Shown: in pieces, positions 49,224 to 60,834 of the stretch
How positions within the stretch are numbered: position 1 is the first letter of the stretch
How the letters are laid out: each line of letters starts with the position of its first letter
Made by a program: the position numbers and the translations under genes
NCBI GenBank assembly: GCA_036785705.1
Contig: JAWUZG010000353.1
Location: 1,054,001-1,118,000, forward strand
Reading direction: 5' to 3'
Source: Acanthornis magna
Taxonomy: Eukaryota > Chordata > Aves > Passeriformes > Acanthizidae
DNA: 64,000 bases
Notes under the pieces: model-generated
What the model was told of the DNA's origin: nothing
What the model saw: the letters and a program-made list of their open reading frames with translations, nothing else
Database searches by the model: none

Positions 49224-50629
49224 GAGAGCCTGGCCAGCCCTGTGGCATCTGTGCTTCTATAATTGCCTGCTCTGCACTCCCGTGACAAGACTTGCTTCAG
49301 CTGTCAGGGCAAGGAGGAACTGCAAAGTGTCTCCCCAGTCAGTTCCAGTGCTTGACCTGCCTGTGGAGCTCTGCTTTGGGCGCAGTTCTCCATCTGCCTC
49401 CAGGAGTTCTGCTTTTTCTATGTGTCTGTGACCATTCCCGGTGTCTGCCCAGTGGGATTTGGGCAGTTCGTTTCAGAAGCTGCTTTGTTTATGGTGTAAC
49501 TCGTGTCTCAGCACCACTCTTGTTTATTTTTCCTTTTGCCCCTTGCCAGAGGAGGCTGTGTTTGTGTCATTCCTGATGTCACTGTGTGGTTTTGTTACTC
49601 TGCTCACACGAGGGATTAAATGAGTCACGGGGTAAAAGTGACCCAAGCCCATGCTTCCTCTCTGGGGATGTTCTTCGGGAATGACTTGCATTAAAGTGGG
49701 TTAAACCAGGGACTCTGTCTCTGCTCTCACTTCTCTGCTGAGGGATGAGTAAGCAGCCACGAGGTGCTGCTGCCTGTGCTTTGTAAAGGACCTTCACTTG
49801 AACTCCCAGGGCAGGTGGCTTAAGAAAACCTCTTCTATTCTGTGCTATAAAGTTCCTCTAATGGACTTCAAAATGGTTTTGTGCACCATGTCCACCTCAT
49901 TTTGGAAGTCGTTTAAGTGGGAATGAATTGCTCTGGTCCTGCCTATCCTCATCTGTCCACAGAAGCTGCTCTTATTGCCGGACCTTTGAACAGCCACACA
50001 TGAACGTGACACAAGGTGGCAAATCCCAGCCTGGACACCATCCCTGCAGATGCCTCAGGCTTCATCTGATGGGGAGAAGATCTAATGCAACAGAACCCAA
50101 GGGTGAGTGTGCCCAGGAGAGCAAAACCATCGGGAGCTGTCAGCCCCCAGCTCCTGCCACACCACCTCAGATCAGGAGATGTGGCTCCAGAGACTCAGCA
50201 TTTTGACAAGGATAACCTGGCAGGAAAAGAAACCAGGCAGGACAAATGCATGCTGCTTTCCTAGCCCCCTCTTGCTCCCACTCTTCCCAGGACTTAAGGG
50301 CTCTCAGCTCATTTAAGGGGCTGTGCTTTTGAGAAGCAGACAGGGGATGAACTTGCAGAGGTGACTAAGCCCATTTCCTCCTCCTCCTGTCAAACACAGG
50401 CTTTGCCCCTGACTCAGCAAGTGAAATCTCATTTCTTTGGTACAGCCCTGAGGAACCAGACAGAACAGCACCAAGAAAATTACCTTCTCCTCCAGAGCAC
50501 AAGCTGTCCAGCTGAGTTAGTGTCACTGAGCAATCTGCAGCACTCTTCCTGCCCTGTATTCCTGAGGATGTTGGGATGAATATGCCATGCCCAGAGTGGC
50601 TTGAGCAACACTGTAGGGAGCAGCAGAGG

Positions 50630-50697
50630 GACCTGTGCTGGGCTGTTTGTACTGTGCTGAGTTGTTTGTACTGTGCTGGGTTGTTTGTACTGTCCTG
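50630..50697. repeat. Three-copy 20-bp tandem repeat
   Basis: The unit TGTGCTGGGTTGTTTGTACT (with small variants) is repeated three times in intergenic DNA. Confidence 0.85.
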
Positions 50698-51680
50698 GCT
50701 GCCACAACCTCATCTTCACTTACAAAACATTCTGCAAACCCAAAGCTGAAGGAAGATCTCCTCTCTCCAAAAACTGCCAGAGGAGAAACTATCGTGAGAC
50801 GACCAGCAGGGATCCAATGGTTCTGCAACCACGCAGATCTTTTCTTCTGCTCACCTATTGATTTATCCATTACATGAATTCAGACTGCTGGAACTTTGCA
50901 GCTGCTGCTGTTCCTCCCCTGCTATCGCAAGCACAGCAGTGCCTCTGCCTCGTGGATCACCGGCTGGAGCCTCTGTAATTTGAGTACTTGGCCTGAGATC
51001 CTTGGGCCAAAAGCTCTCTTTGCTACTGAGAGCACTCTGCACTAATTAAACTTTGTAACTGCCTCCATTTTGCGGATGACAAACCAGAGGGTTGAGCTTG
51101 GCTGACAGAGTCCGATGCTGCTTCTGAAAAAGAAACACATTTTTTCTAACTTTATTTCCATCTAACATTGGGGGGAACAGCAAATCATGGCTGTCCCCAA
51201 GATAATGATGAATTCCTGGAGGTGTTTCCCACCAGGCGTTGTAGATGGCATTTTAACCAAGGGCTCTTCACACTTTCTTTCCTCACCTCAAAGAGCAGAA
51301 ACCCAGGATTTGCCCAGCTCTTCCCTTCATAGTTACCACTCCATATTCCAGAGTGAGAAGAAAAAAAAATCACTGTTGGTGAGTTGTTAACATTTTTTGC
51401 CCTATTTGGGGGAGTTTTCACTCACCTCCTAGGCAGCTGTTGAAATACCAGGGGTTTCATTTTTATTTTGTCTAACCCAGTGCAAGATATTCCTGTTATC
51501 CATATGCAGGAGTGATGAGTTCTTAATTCCTGGACTCCATCTGTGGGATTCACAAAAAATATTGTTAATCTGATGCAAGGCAGGCTATTTTTTTTCTTTT
51601 TTTATGTTGTAAAACCAAACTCAAAACACACCAAGAAAACAAGATTGGAAATGAGCTATGAAACCCAGACCCAAAACAAT

Positions 51681-51785
51681 TATAGAATCATGGGATGGTT
51701 TAGGTCCATTGGAAAGGACCTTGAAGACCATCCCATTCCACCCCCCTGCCAAGGGCGAGGATGACATTCTCTAGATACCATCCCT
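51681..51785 (-). mobile_element. CR1 LINE 3' fragment
   Basis: ATAGAATCATGGGATGGTTT, then GGAAAGGACCTTGAAGACCA and CACCCCCCTGCCAAGGGCGA, reverse-oriented. Confidence 0.85.
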
Positions 51786-54294
51786 GGACGTGAAGTTTTG
51801 ATTTGGTCTTTTGGACATCCTGTGCTCACATCAATGATTCATGTCCCAGCTGAGACAACACTTGGATTTAAAATGGAAATTTTGAGTAAGAGACATTGGC
51901 CAAAAACACTTCAGCATTTAAATTTATGCCAGTAATGTCCATGCTGCATCTGAGGAAAACCCTGACCTGCAGTCCTGTCCTTCCCGTTTGATGCACACAG
52001 AGCCATGAGGAAACAACCAAAATAAAGCTGGGAACGTCCTCAGTAAAGGCTCCTTGGACTGCTGTGATAGTGTTGTGTCCCTGACTCTGCAGAAGGACAC
52101 ACAGCCCCAGCAGAGGCTTGACCGTGCCCCACAAAATCTCCTTGTGGAGACTTTTAGCTCCACGTGGGCATGATCTCCTCACAAAACCCTGTCCCTGCTC
52201 AAGGGCTCTTGTGGGACTGGCAGAGCTCCCAGTGCCCAGGCACTCCCTAATCGTTACTACTGGGGTTAATTAACATGGGAATATTTCTCCTGCAGGATGC
52301 AAGCAACATGATGAGTACCAAGAAAGGGAAGAAGTGGGATCTCAGAAAGCCAGAATTACAGGAATTTGGGCCAGTTAGGACAATTGCAGGAGGAATTTAC
52401 GTTATGTATTTTTGATGGACAGGTATTTCACACTGGATGATGTGCAAAGGGTGGCATAAGCCTTCTGTAGGACTAATGGGATGCAGCAACCCCTCACCTG
52501 TTCAGGTAAATCCCTGAGTGAGCTTCGAGAAGCTCAGCAAATCTAGGCAAGATGTAGGACAGAGAAGAAAACAAAGGGAATGTGTCTCCTTTCAGATCTC
52601 AAAGGTCTGCACACCAAATGATTGATGACTGTTAATTTCTCCTGCTGCATTGTCTTGAAGGACGTGCACATCCCATGGCTCCAATTCTTCCGGCTTTTTT
52701 ATGAATCTCTGAATCAGCCAGGCAGAGAGTGATTGAATGTTTAGATAAACACCTCAGGGTTCTTCGTCACATTTTAATTACACAAATTATATACACCAAT
52801 AATCCCAGTAAAATTATTTCTTCTTCTGTAGCAGGACGGTGTGATGGCATAAGATTGGCTCTGGCTCCCTGAACAAGGGAAATACCAGGGAATTTTCTCA
52901 AACTTTACAGTATAGAAGGCCACTTGGAAGGGAATTTATCTATTTAAGAGGAACAAAAGGCTGAAAAGGGCTTTACCGGGTTTGAGCCCAGGGTTCTGGG
53001 GGGTCTAGCTGTGTCAAACTCAATTCCTGGTGCACTAAATCCACCTTTATCATCCTTCCCCTGCTTGTCCTTGAGATTATCATGACCCTGAGGTCTTCAT
53101 CTGTTACATTTCAATCTGACTGATATATTTTAACTTCCCTCCCCTTCCCTCCTCCCTCCTCTTGCTGTGTTACCTGTATTTCCCTCTGCCATCTTTCACC
53201 TGGAGAGGGCAGGTTGGAAAATTGTAACACTCAAAAATAAAATAAATAGAGCCGTGTCTCTGTCCCTGATCCTGAACACAGGGAGGCCTTGCAGGGAGGT
53301 GAACACACACGATCCATCTTCCTGCACAAACTCCTGTCAAGAGCAAAACTGCTGCAGCCTCAATCAATCTGGCAATACTAAAATGTCCCTTCCATCACGG
53401 CTCCGTGCTCCCCCACCCTGACAAACAAAGGCTTTTAACGTTTAAAAGCTGCACTAAGTCTATGCCTATGTTTGGGATAAGGCCAGGTATTGAATAATGC
53501 CAAGGGATCGATATCCATAATCAAGCATCGTGCCTCAGCCCTGCCCTATATAGTTCTCCATACGTCTCACTGGAAAACCTTTTAGAAACTTAACCAGGAG
53601 AGTATTGCAGTGAACATGGAAAAAAATATGCCCAAGGATAAGCACAAATGCTCCAGAGGCCTCGTGGGGACTCTGGTCTTAAAGTAAGCTCCTGGGTTTT
53701 AACGGGATCAGATGAAAGCATCTTTATAGGGAAGCAGGAGGGAAGAGGTTGGCCAGCTGGTGAACAAACACTCCCAACATTCCTGGTTGCCAAACACTGC
53801 GCAAACAGCAACATTTAAAGCAAGGGCCCAAAAGATTAACAGAGAATTCCAGGTCTGGTTGAAACCGCTGCAATTGGGTCCAGTTAGTGCCAGTGGTCCA
53901 GGAACACTTTCCCATCAACTCAGGGCTGCACCTTAATCAAATAACCGCAGGGCTGGGGGAGAAAGCTCAGCGTGGGTCGATATCTCCTCAAGGACAGCCG
54001 GTGAAAGGGAGCAGGGCGGGGGTGTGAGGAGAAAGGGCAGGAATCAGCTGTGGGGGCTCAGCCTCAGCTGCCCAGAACAGCCCTGAGCAAGGAAAGGACC
54101 TGTGAGCCGATGTTGCTGAGAACTGCACGTTCTGGAAAGGGCAGGACACAAATTAAGGCGAGTTAATGTTGTCAGAAGCCATTAGGAATGTCAGATGTTG
54201 CCGAGAGGGACGTGAGAGAAGCAGTGTCCAGCGCTGGGTACCAGAGCTGCAGATGTCAGCGGTGCCTGAAAACACCCAGCTCTGTGGGCTGGGG

Positions 54295-54790
54295 AGGGAT
54301 TTGTCACATTTGTGCCACATTCATCCTGGCCCCCACCAGAAAACTGAAAATCTCAGAAAAGTGGAATTGTTGAATGAGGGTTATGGGTGCGATGGAGGTG
54401 TAGCCCTTCAGGGACTCAGCCTCCTCTAGTATAACAGGGGAGGTTTAGGTTGGACGTCAGGGGGAATTTCTTCACAGAAAGGGTGATTGAATAAAGAAAG
54501 GGCTGCCCAGGGAGGTGGTGGAGTTACTGACCCTGGAGATGTTAAAGGAATGACTGGAGCAGTCAGTGCTCCAGTCTGGTTGGATGGTGGTGATCGAGTC
54601 CAGCCTGTGACCAATCTCAGAGGTCTTTTCCAACCTAAATGATTCTGTGATTATTTTTTCCTCCCTAAACTCATTCTCCTACTGTAAAAGTTGGATTTGT
54701 CCTAAAAGATAATAATTAAAAAAAAAAAAAAAATCCAAAGAGAAAACCCAAAGCAAAGCCCTGAGAGGGCCAGGGCTGGGGGCTGCCTGT
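54295..54790. repeat. Local duplication, copy 1 (carries a CR1)
   Basis: Shared landmarks with copy 2 (about 54815-55140) are CCAGAAAACTG-AAATCT, GATGGAGG/GACGT, CTCAGCCTCC/CTTCAGCCTCC, CTCCTACTGYAAAAGT followed by GATTTGTCCTAAAA, an A-run, and GAGAAAACCCAAAGCAA. A CR1 fragment of about 225 bp interrupts copy 1 only. Confidence 0.8.
54430..54653 (+). mobile_element. CR1 LINE 3' fragment inserted in duplication copy 1
   Basis: GGGAGGTTTAGGTTGGACGT, CAGGGAGGTGGTGGAGTTAC, TTTTCCAACCTAAATGATTC, TGTGATT: a forward-oriented CR1 tail. Confidence 0.9.
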
Positions 54791-54814
54791 GGAGCCACCA
54801 GGCAAGTACCATTT

Positions 54815-55038
54815 ACCAGGGTGGGATTGTGTCAGTTTTGTCCCATCCACCAGCCAGAAAACTGGAAATCTAGGAATAGTGGGACTGAGGGAAGAGGGAT
54901 GTGTGTATGTGTGATGGAGACGTCATCTTTTGGGGGCCTCAGTTTCTTCAGCCTCCCTCTTTTGTTGCTCCTTAAGCTCACTCTCCTACTGCAAAAGTCA
55001 GATTTCTCCTAAAAACAATAAACACCCCCCAAAAAAAA

Positions 55039-55070
<32 letters not shown>

Positions 55071-55140
55071 AAAAAAAAGAGAGAGAGAGAAAACCCAAAG
55101 CAACGGCTCAAGAGGACCAGGGCTGGGGACACCAGGCGAG
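54815..55140. repeat. Local duplication, copy 2, with long A-run
   Basis: This copy lacks the CR1 present in copy 1. Its A-run is expanded to about 50 bases (55031-55080), followed by GAGAGAGA and the shared AAACCCAAAGCAA. Confidence 0.8.
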
Positions 55141-55221
55141 CACATTTTCCTGGGGGCTGGAGAATGACCCCCAGAGGGGTTTTATTTGGGGACCTCATCA
55201 ATATCCATCCACATCTGCAGG

Positions 55222-55354
55222 GGTGTCAGAGATGGAGCAGGCTCTGCTCCCTGGGCCCAGCGATGCGACAAGAGGCAATAGGCAGGAACTGCTGCATGGG
55301 GAAGTTCTACCTGAACATGACGAAGAGCTTTCCTATGCAGGTGACCAAGCACTG
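55222..55354 (+). mobile_element. Outer CR1, 5' part (split by a nested CR1)
   Basis: GGTGTCAGAGATGGAGCAGG, GCAGGAACTGCTGCATGGGG and a CCTGAACATGACGAAGAGC-like block, up to GACCAAGCACTG. The element resumes at about 55559. Confidence 0.85.
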
Positions 55355-55558
55355 ATTTCTAGAATCAGAATAATAGAAAAACATCATCTCCTGAGTTGGA
55401 ACAGACCCATCAGGATTATTGATCCAACTCCCAGCCCTGCACAGGACATCCCAACAATCCCACCATGCTCCTCAGAGCATCATCATCCAAACACTTCTGG
55501 AGGTCTGCCACCCCTGGGGCCATGACCACTCCCTGGGGAGCCTGCTCAGTGCTCCACT
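55355..55558 (-). mobile_element. Nested CR1 inserted in the outer CR1
   Basis: A reverse-oriented CR1 tail (TAGAATCAGAATAATAGAA, GAGTTGGAACAGACCCATCA, CCAACTCCCAGCCCTGC, CCTGGGGAGCCTGCTCAGTG) lying within the forward CR1. Confidence 0.8.
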
Positions 55559-55725
55559 GCCCAGAGAGGCTCTGGAGTCTCCCTCACCGGGGCTATTCCA
55601 TCCCGGTATGGGCACGATCCTGTGCCATGTGCTCTGGGATGCCCCTGCCTGAGCAGGGAGGTTGGGCCACATGCCCCACTGCGGTCCCTTCAACCTGACC
55701 CATCCCGTGACTCTGCGATTTGTAT
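55559..55725 (+). mobile_element. Outer CR1, 3' part
   Basis: GCCCAGAGAGGCTCTGGAGT, GATCCTGTGCCATGTGCTCT, GCCTGAGCAGGGAGGTTGGG and a final GTGACTCTGCGAT: the continuation of the forward CR1 begun at 55222. Confidence 0.85.
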
Positions 55726-55794
55726 CTTTCCTCGGTAAACCATTAATATGTCCCTGCAACTGGAGGTTGCTCACTCAAGGAACACGACGCTGCT

Positions 55795-56003
55795 TCCCCC
55801 GCCGAGCGCCGGGGCCGCCATGGCCGCCGAGCCCTGAGGAAACGAGGCCGGGCCGCGCCATCTTGTCGGGGGCGGAGCGGGGCCCGTCCCGCCCCGTGCT
55901 CTGCCTGCCGGGGCCGCCCGGCCCCGCCGCCCTCGCCGCGGAGACCGAGGGGAGCGGAGCCGCAGCCCCCAGCGCCATTGCCGCCCTCAGCCCGCCATGG
56001 CAG
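55795..56003 (+). promoter_or_regulatory. CpG-island promoter and first exon of a plus-strand gene (SLC23A2 by position)
   Basis: A CpG island (about 55.80-56.53 kb) contains a YY1-type GCGCCATCTTG (55853-55863) and GGGGGCGGAG. A short upstream frame (GCCGCCATGGCC..., five codons then stop) starts near 55819. The likely exon ends at 56003 with CCATGGCAG|GTGAGC, a strong donor; if that ATG (55997) is used, only seven coding bases lie in this exon. The next gene in human order is SLC23A2 (vitamin C transporter), which has non-coding 5' exons and a long first intron, but no coding exon is seen here. The gene name is inference only. Confidence 0.6.
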
Positions 56004-59000
56004 GTGAGCCCGTCCTCCCCGTCCTCCCCGTCCTCCTCCTCCCGCCGCCGCCGCCCGCCCTGAGCGAGCAGCTCCGCGGCGCTCTCCCCTCAGCGCTCTC
56101 CCCTCAGCGTTCTCTCCGCCGCGCTGTCCCTTTCAGCGCTTTCCCTCGGCCTCTCAGCGCTCGCCCCTCAGCCTCTCGCCGCTGTCACCTCCATGCCTCC
56201 CCGCCCCGCACAGCCGCGGCTCGCCCCGTGCTGCTGCGGGCCGGAGGGTCGCGGCTCCCCGCAGCCTCCACCATGTCACCCGGCCGCGGTTCACCTTGGC
56301 CGCGCGGCTCCCGCCCCGTCCGCACCGCTCCTCTCCTCCTCTCCCTTTTATCTCGCTTTTGTGGGTTAAAGAAACCCTTCCCTGTGCCCCGTGCCGGTGT
56401 CTTTCCGGCTCGGCATCGTCTCCAGGGGATGGGGAAGGGGCGCGGGTGGATGTCCGGGGTGGCACCTGCGGCGGGGTCACCTGCCCGGCGAGCAGGACCA
56501 GGCGGGCATCGATCCCCGGGGTGGGGTCTTCTGTCTGTACCGCTGAGGTAATTATTTTTTTTTTTTTAATTTTTTTTCCCTTTAATCTGAAACAAAATGG
56601 GTGGCAGAGCCGTAAGCTTGCAGATGGGATGGAGAAATGCAGGTTAATTCTTCCCTGGTCCTGAAGGGGTGGCCTCGCTCTTCCCTGATCCCGTTCTCGT
56701 GATACGCTTTAAAGCGTTTTTTTCCCGTTTTAAAATTATTTATTTACTTTTTTTTTTTTCTTTTTCAGTGCGCATCGAGGCAGTAAATATTTCAATTTTC
56801 TATTTTTAACTTGTGAGCTCCGTTCGATACCGTGTGTGGTTTCCTTTTGTTTTAAGGTACATTTTGGGTAGAAAGAAGTGATGTAGGTAGTGCAGAAAAA
56901 AGCCCAAACAAATCTTATTGCAAACCTCCCATTAGGTTTCCTCGCTAGAATAAGGACTAAAAACCACTATCATGCCTTCCTATTATTAGTGCCTTTTGCC
57001 TTTTCTCCATTAAAGCTGGAAACGAGGCAGAGGCTTTACAGTTTTATTCCCGTCCCTTCATTTTGGAGCCGTCGTTGTCATTTTGTACGCTGAGAAGAGC
57101 AGCCCTTGAGGCAGTTTGGGGCTCCCCTTGCCAGGTGAGTGCGGGCTGGGCTGACCCCAAAGGCAGCAGCGGAGCCAGTGGAAGATTCTGGCAGGGAAGG
57201 GAAATCCCCAGAGGTGTTTAAGACAAGGTAAAGACCTGGCCGGTTAATTTTTTCCACATTGTCATTTCCTAGATGCAGCCGACTCTTGGTGTGAGTTCAG
57301 TACTAGCTAAATGCCAGGCTTTCTGTTGCTGATGAGCTTTATTTTTCAATAAAAACACCAAATGCTCTGTTTTCACAAGGAGCTTAATATGTCCGTGTGT
57401 CCTCACTGCAGTGTAGGGCTGCCAGGCTTGAGCAAGCTTTAAATTACCCAGTTTAAGCTTTAAAAAGAAGCTGGTTTGGGTAGTGTTTTTACTGGCAGGT
57501 GGAGTTTGATGCAGGCTGTAAAATGAAGTGGAGAGGCAGAACAAACGCTGAGCTGCTCATGGGCTGTGCGGTGCCACAGCCAGACTTAACTGCACACCTT
57601 GATCTGCCGGGTGATTTCAGTGTAGATAAAGGATTATTATAGCAACAAGTAGCACAGGTTAGCAAACTGGAAAATAATCTTTGAGATATGTAGAACAATT
57701 GGATTAGTAGTTGATGAGCTCTTGCACCCCTACTCCTAGCTCCCAGTCATGATCCAGATAGCTTGAAATTAGAGCAGTGTTAACATGGAGATGCACTGAA
57801 ACAAATTCAACCTTGGGCTAGCAAGGAGGTTACACAAGCCTTGAGATTTTTATCATGGATTTAAACAAGCCTTTGGCTTAGTAAAGATGAGAAGAGGACT
57901 TGAGAATGTCTTGTCAGAGCCCTGGGGATAAGAGGAGTTAACGCTGGGGTTCTCAAGGGTGGGTTGTGCTCCTGCTGTGCCTTAACAGGCCGAATTAGAA
58001 TGGTTTAAGATCCATCCCGCGTGTCAGTGGGCTGGGAGCCCTGCCCTGAGCCAGACTTAGCTTTGCTGAACTCTCTCGAAGCACACGGCTCTCAGGAGAT
58101 GGAAGGAGCAGGATGGGAATCAGGTTCTCAGAACGTGAGCCTGTTGCTTCTTCTGCCCTTTCAGCGTGGAGATAAATCGGGAGGAAAACCAGCTTTTCAA
58201 ACAGTGGGAACATTTGGGTTGCAGGTTGATGGGTGTTACCTTGGGTGACAGCAGCAATTTAAGCAGCTCCCATCCCTCACCCCCTCCCAGCCTGGCAGTG
58301 TCCCCTGGCTGCTGGGACCCCTGGAGGGATCGCAGCTCAGTCAGGGGTTAGCCCACTAAAGCCTTGTGTTTCTATGGAAGCCAGATCTGTTCGGGGAATT
58401 TTTGTGCTCTTTGCCTTCCGTGAGCCCAGGTAGACCTGAGTGTACCTCTCGAAGTCATACTGAATGGTATGTCTGTCTCTATGGCCTTTTAAAGCTTGCT
58501 AATATGACAATTTCTGTCTTGTGAAGTCCAGTCTAACAGGGAGTTGGATTCCAGTGGAGAAATAAAGTCATGTTTTGGTTTGTATTACTTGGAGACTTCT
58601 TCAGGGAAGGCTTGAGATAATGGCAGTGTTTGAGGATTGTTTTTTCCCTAACAGAAAACTTTGACTGTGGGTTTTCCCCACATTCATTTTCAAGAATCTG
58701 TAAAAGATGCTGCATTTGTATGTGGTTCCTATTTCAAACGTTTTTTAAATTAAACCAGGTAGAGTTTTTTGTCTTTGATTCTGTCAGTACGATTGGGATT
58801 TTACTTATTTTCTTCCTGGTGTAGCCAAATCTGCCAACTTCCTCAAGATGATACTGTCCAGTGGGGCTGTGACGTGGCTGTGTTGTGTTGTGTAAGTTGA
58901 TTGGAGACCATTGAAAGCTAAAAGGGTGAAACTTTGGCCATTGTCAGTGTGGATTCCTCCAGAAGTGGCTGCTAAGCTGTTCTTATGACTGGTCTGAAGT

Positions 59001-59112
59001 GCAGCAATTAAACCTCTGCTGATCAGGGGTGCAGGGGAAGGCAGCTGGCACACCCTGGGAGCTGTGCCCCACCGCAAACTGGTGTTCCATACACGGTGGT
59101 ATTTGGAAGGTG

Positions 59113-59340
59113 ATAGAATCCTGGAATGGTTTGGGTCGGAGTGGACCTCAAAGTCCACCTAGTCCCACCCCCTGGCATGGGCAGGGGCACCTTGCACTGT
59201 CCCAGGTTGCTCCATGCCCCATGTAAGCTGGTCTTGGGCACTCCCAGGGATGAGGCAGCCACAGCTTCTCTGGGCACCCTGTGCCAGGGCCTCCCCACCC
59301 TCAGAGGGAAGGATTTCTTCCTGAGAAGATCTGTTCTGCT
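59113..59340 (-). mobile_element. CR1 LINE 3' fragment
   Basis: ATAGAATCCTGGAATGGTTT, GGGCAGGGGCACCTTGCACT, CAGCCACAGCTTCTCTGGGC and CTCCCCACCCTCAGAGGG, reverse-oriented. Confidence 0.92.
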
Positions 59341-59613
59341 GTAGCTGCTCCTGTCAATGTCTTTGTCTGAAGCATGTAAGAAACCTCAAGCCCTAGAAGT
59401 TTCTGTGGGGCCGTTTCTTCGGTAGATTTATTTTACTCCCAAACACTTCTTTATGTGTTTATCCTTACAGGAGAAAATGCAGATGGCTGCACACAACCCT
59501 TCTACTTCCATTGGAGCTGATGGTTTATATGTTGCTGGAAAATCCATTTATATCAAGTGTTATTTATGAAGCCTCAGCTACAGTGGGGGTTATTTTACTT
59601 AAATGCTGCAGGA

Positions 59614-59901
59614 ATACAATGTCAGGAAAAATGAATCCACAAACACCAGAGGTTTATGTCCAAAACGGAGGGAGAGGAGTCCTGTAACTTTATTAATGAA
59701 TAAAGGGAGAGCTCACGGGCATTTCCCATGGGGTCTCTCAAATCGCTAGAGGATGCAGCCTCTTTCTATCCTGATTTCCCGGCCTCAGTTCCCTCTCTCT
59801 TTCCCCGTTGGCTGAGGTACTCGAGAGGTGCAGACTTCCCGGAACGCCTAATGCAGACACAGTAATATACATCCCTCCTAATGCAGACACCCTCAATACA
59901 A
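59614..59901 (-). mobile_element. Solo LTR of an endogenous retrovirus, with 6-bp target duplications
   Basis: A 276-bp element (59620-59895) begins TGTCAGG and ends CCCTCA on the plus strand. It is bounded by identical ATACAA hexamers at 59614-59619 and 59896-59901. Read on the minus strand it has TG...CA ends and an AATAAA (plus-strand TTTATT near 59692-59697) about 70 bases before its 3' end, as in a U3-R-U5 LTR. No viral coding sequence is present. A 6-bp duplication is typical of ERVK-like or alpharetrovirus-like groups; the family is not identified. Confidence 0.75.
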
Positions 59902-60834
59902 ATCACCCCTTCTTTTTCTTATGTCTCTGTTCCTGTAGTTTATTACCACAGTCTTGAGCGAGTCAATCAGTGGAATTCCTATGGAAATCCTTCCCATTGT
60001 TTCTTCTATCTTTCAGTATCGGTCTTATCTTACCAAAAGTTTGTTTTTAAAGACACTCCCTTATTCCTGTCAACAATATTGACAGTCAGGATGAGTTAAG
60101 AGAAGTGCATCCTGATGTAGTGAAGGCAGGAATAAAATAAATCATTACAAATGAAAGTTCTTGCCATGTTCTTCAGCCTTCCCGGGGGTGAAGTGTGTTC
60201 AGACACTGCCAGCTTCTTGGGGTGCACTAAATATTTCTGTCAGTACTTGGGAGCACATTTGCTTTATGGGCAAATGTTTTTATTGTTATGGGCTGTCTCA
60301 GGACAGGGTTTCTTTGATGACAGGAAAGAAATCTGATTATATTTGGCTGTTTTCAGGTTATGGGAAGGAAATGTTTGCTGTCTGAATGTTTTTCTGTTGG
60401 AGATGAATCTAAATGGGGATTTCTTGCCATGGTAATTTGGCCATGAAAGGAGCAGAGCTACTTCCTTGGAAAGGCAATTGGGGTATTGAGACATCGTTGG
60501 CACTTGCTGGGGAAAGGGAGGAGGAGGGAGAACTGGACTTGTAGTTCAGAAGTCTCTTGTTGTAACTTTATTCCTTCCACTGAGCATTAATCGTGGCCAT
60601 TTCTGTTGCCAGCCAGCAGTGGGGACATGTGTGGCACCGGCAATGCCACGTGCCTGGCGCTGAACGACATCCCTCTGGTTCCTAATGCAGTGTTCTCCAG
60701 GGGCTGAGGAGAGGATTTTGTGGTCCTCAGTGCTGTCATCAGCCCCGTCGGTAGTGAGTCACGCCTCGCTTGGGAGCTGTGACTCTTCCTTCCCTCGCTG
60801 TGCCGTGGCCCTGGGGCAGGGTTGGGTTCTTGGG

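Larger units (their letters stand above)
42200..55790. other. Gene-poor intergenic region after TMEM230
   Basis: No exon or RNA gene was recognised in about 13.6 kb. It contains a 90-bp tandem duplication (42.45 kb), a three-copy 20-bp repeat (50.63 kb), scattered CR1 fragments (43.17, 45.51, 51.68, 54.43, 55.2-55.7 kb), a local duplication with A-runs (54.3-55.15 kb) and a TATA-like element (49.21 kb). The 47.4-48.6 kb and 52.2-53.6 kb parts look like unique sequence without repeats, where conserved non-coding elements could lie. Confidence 0.7.
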
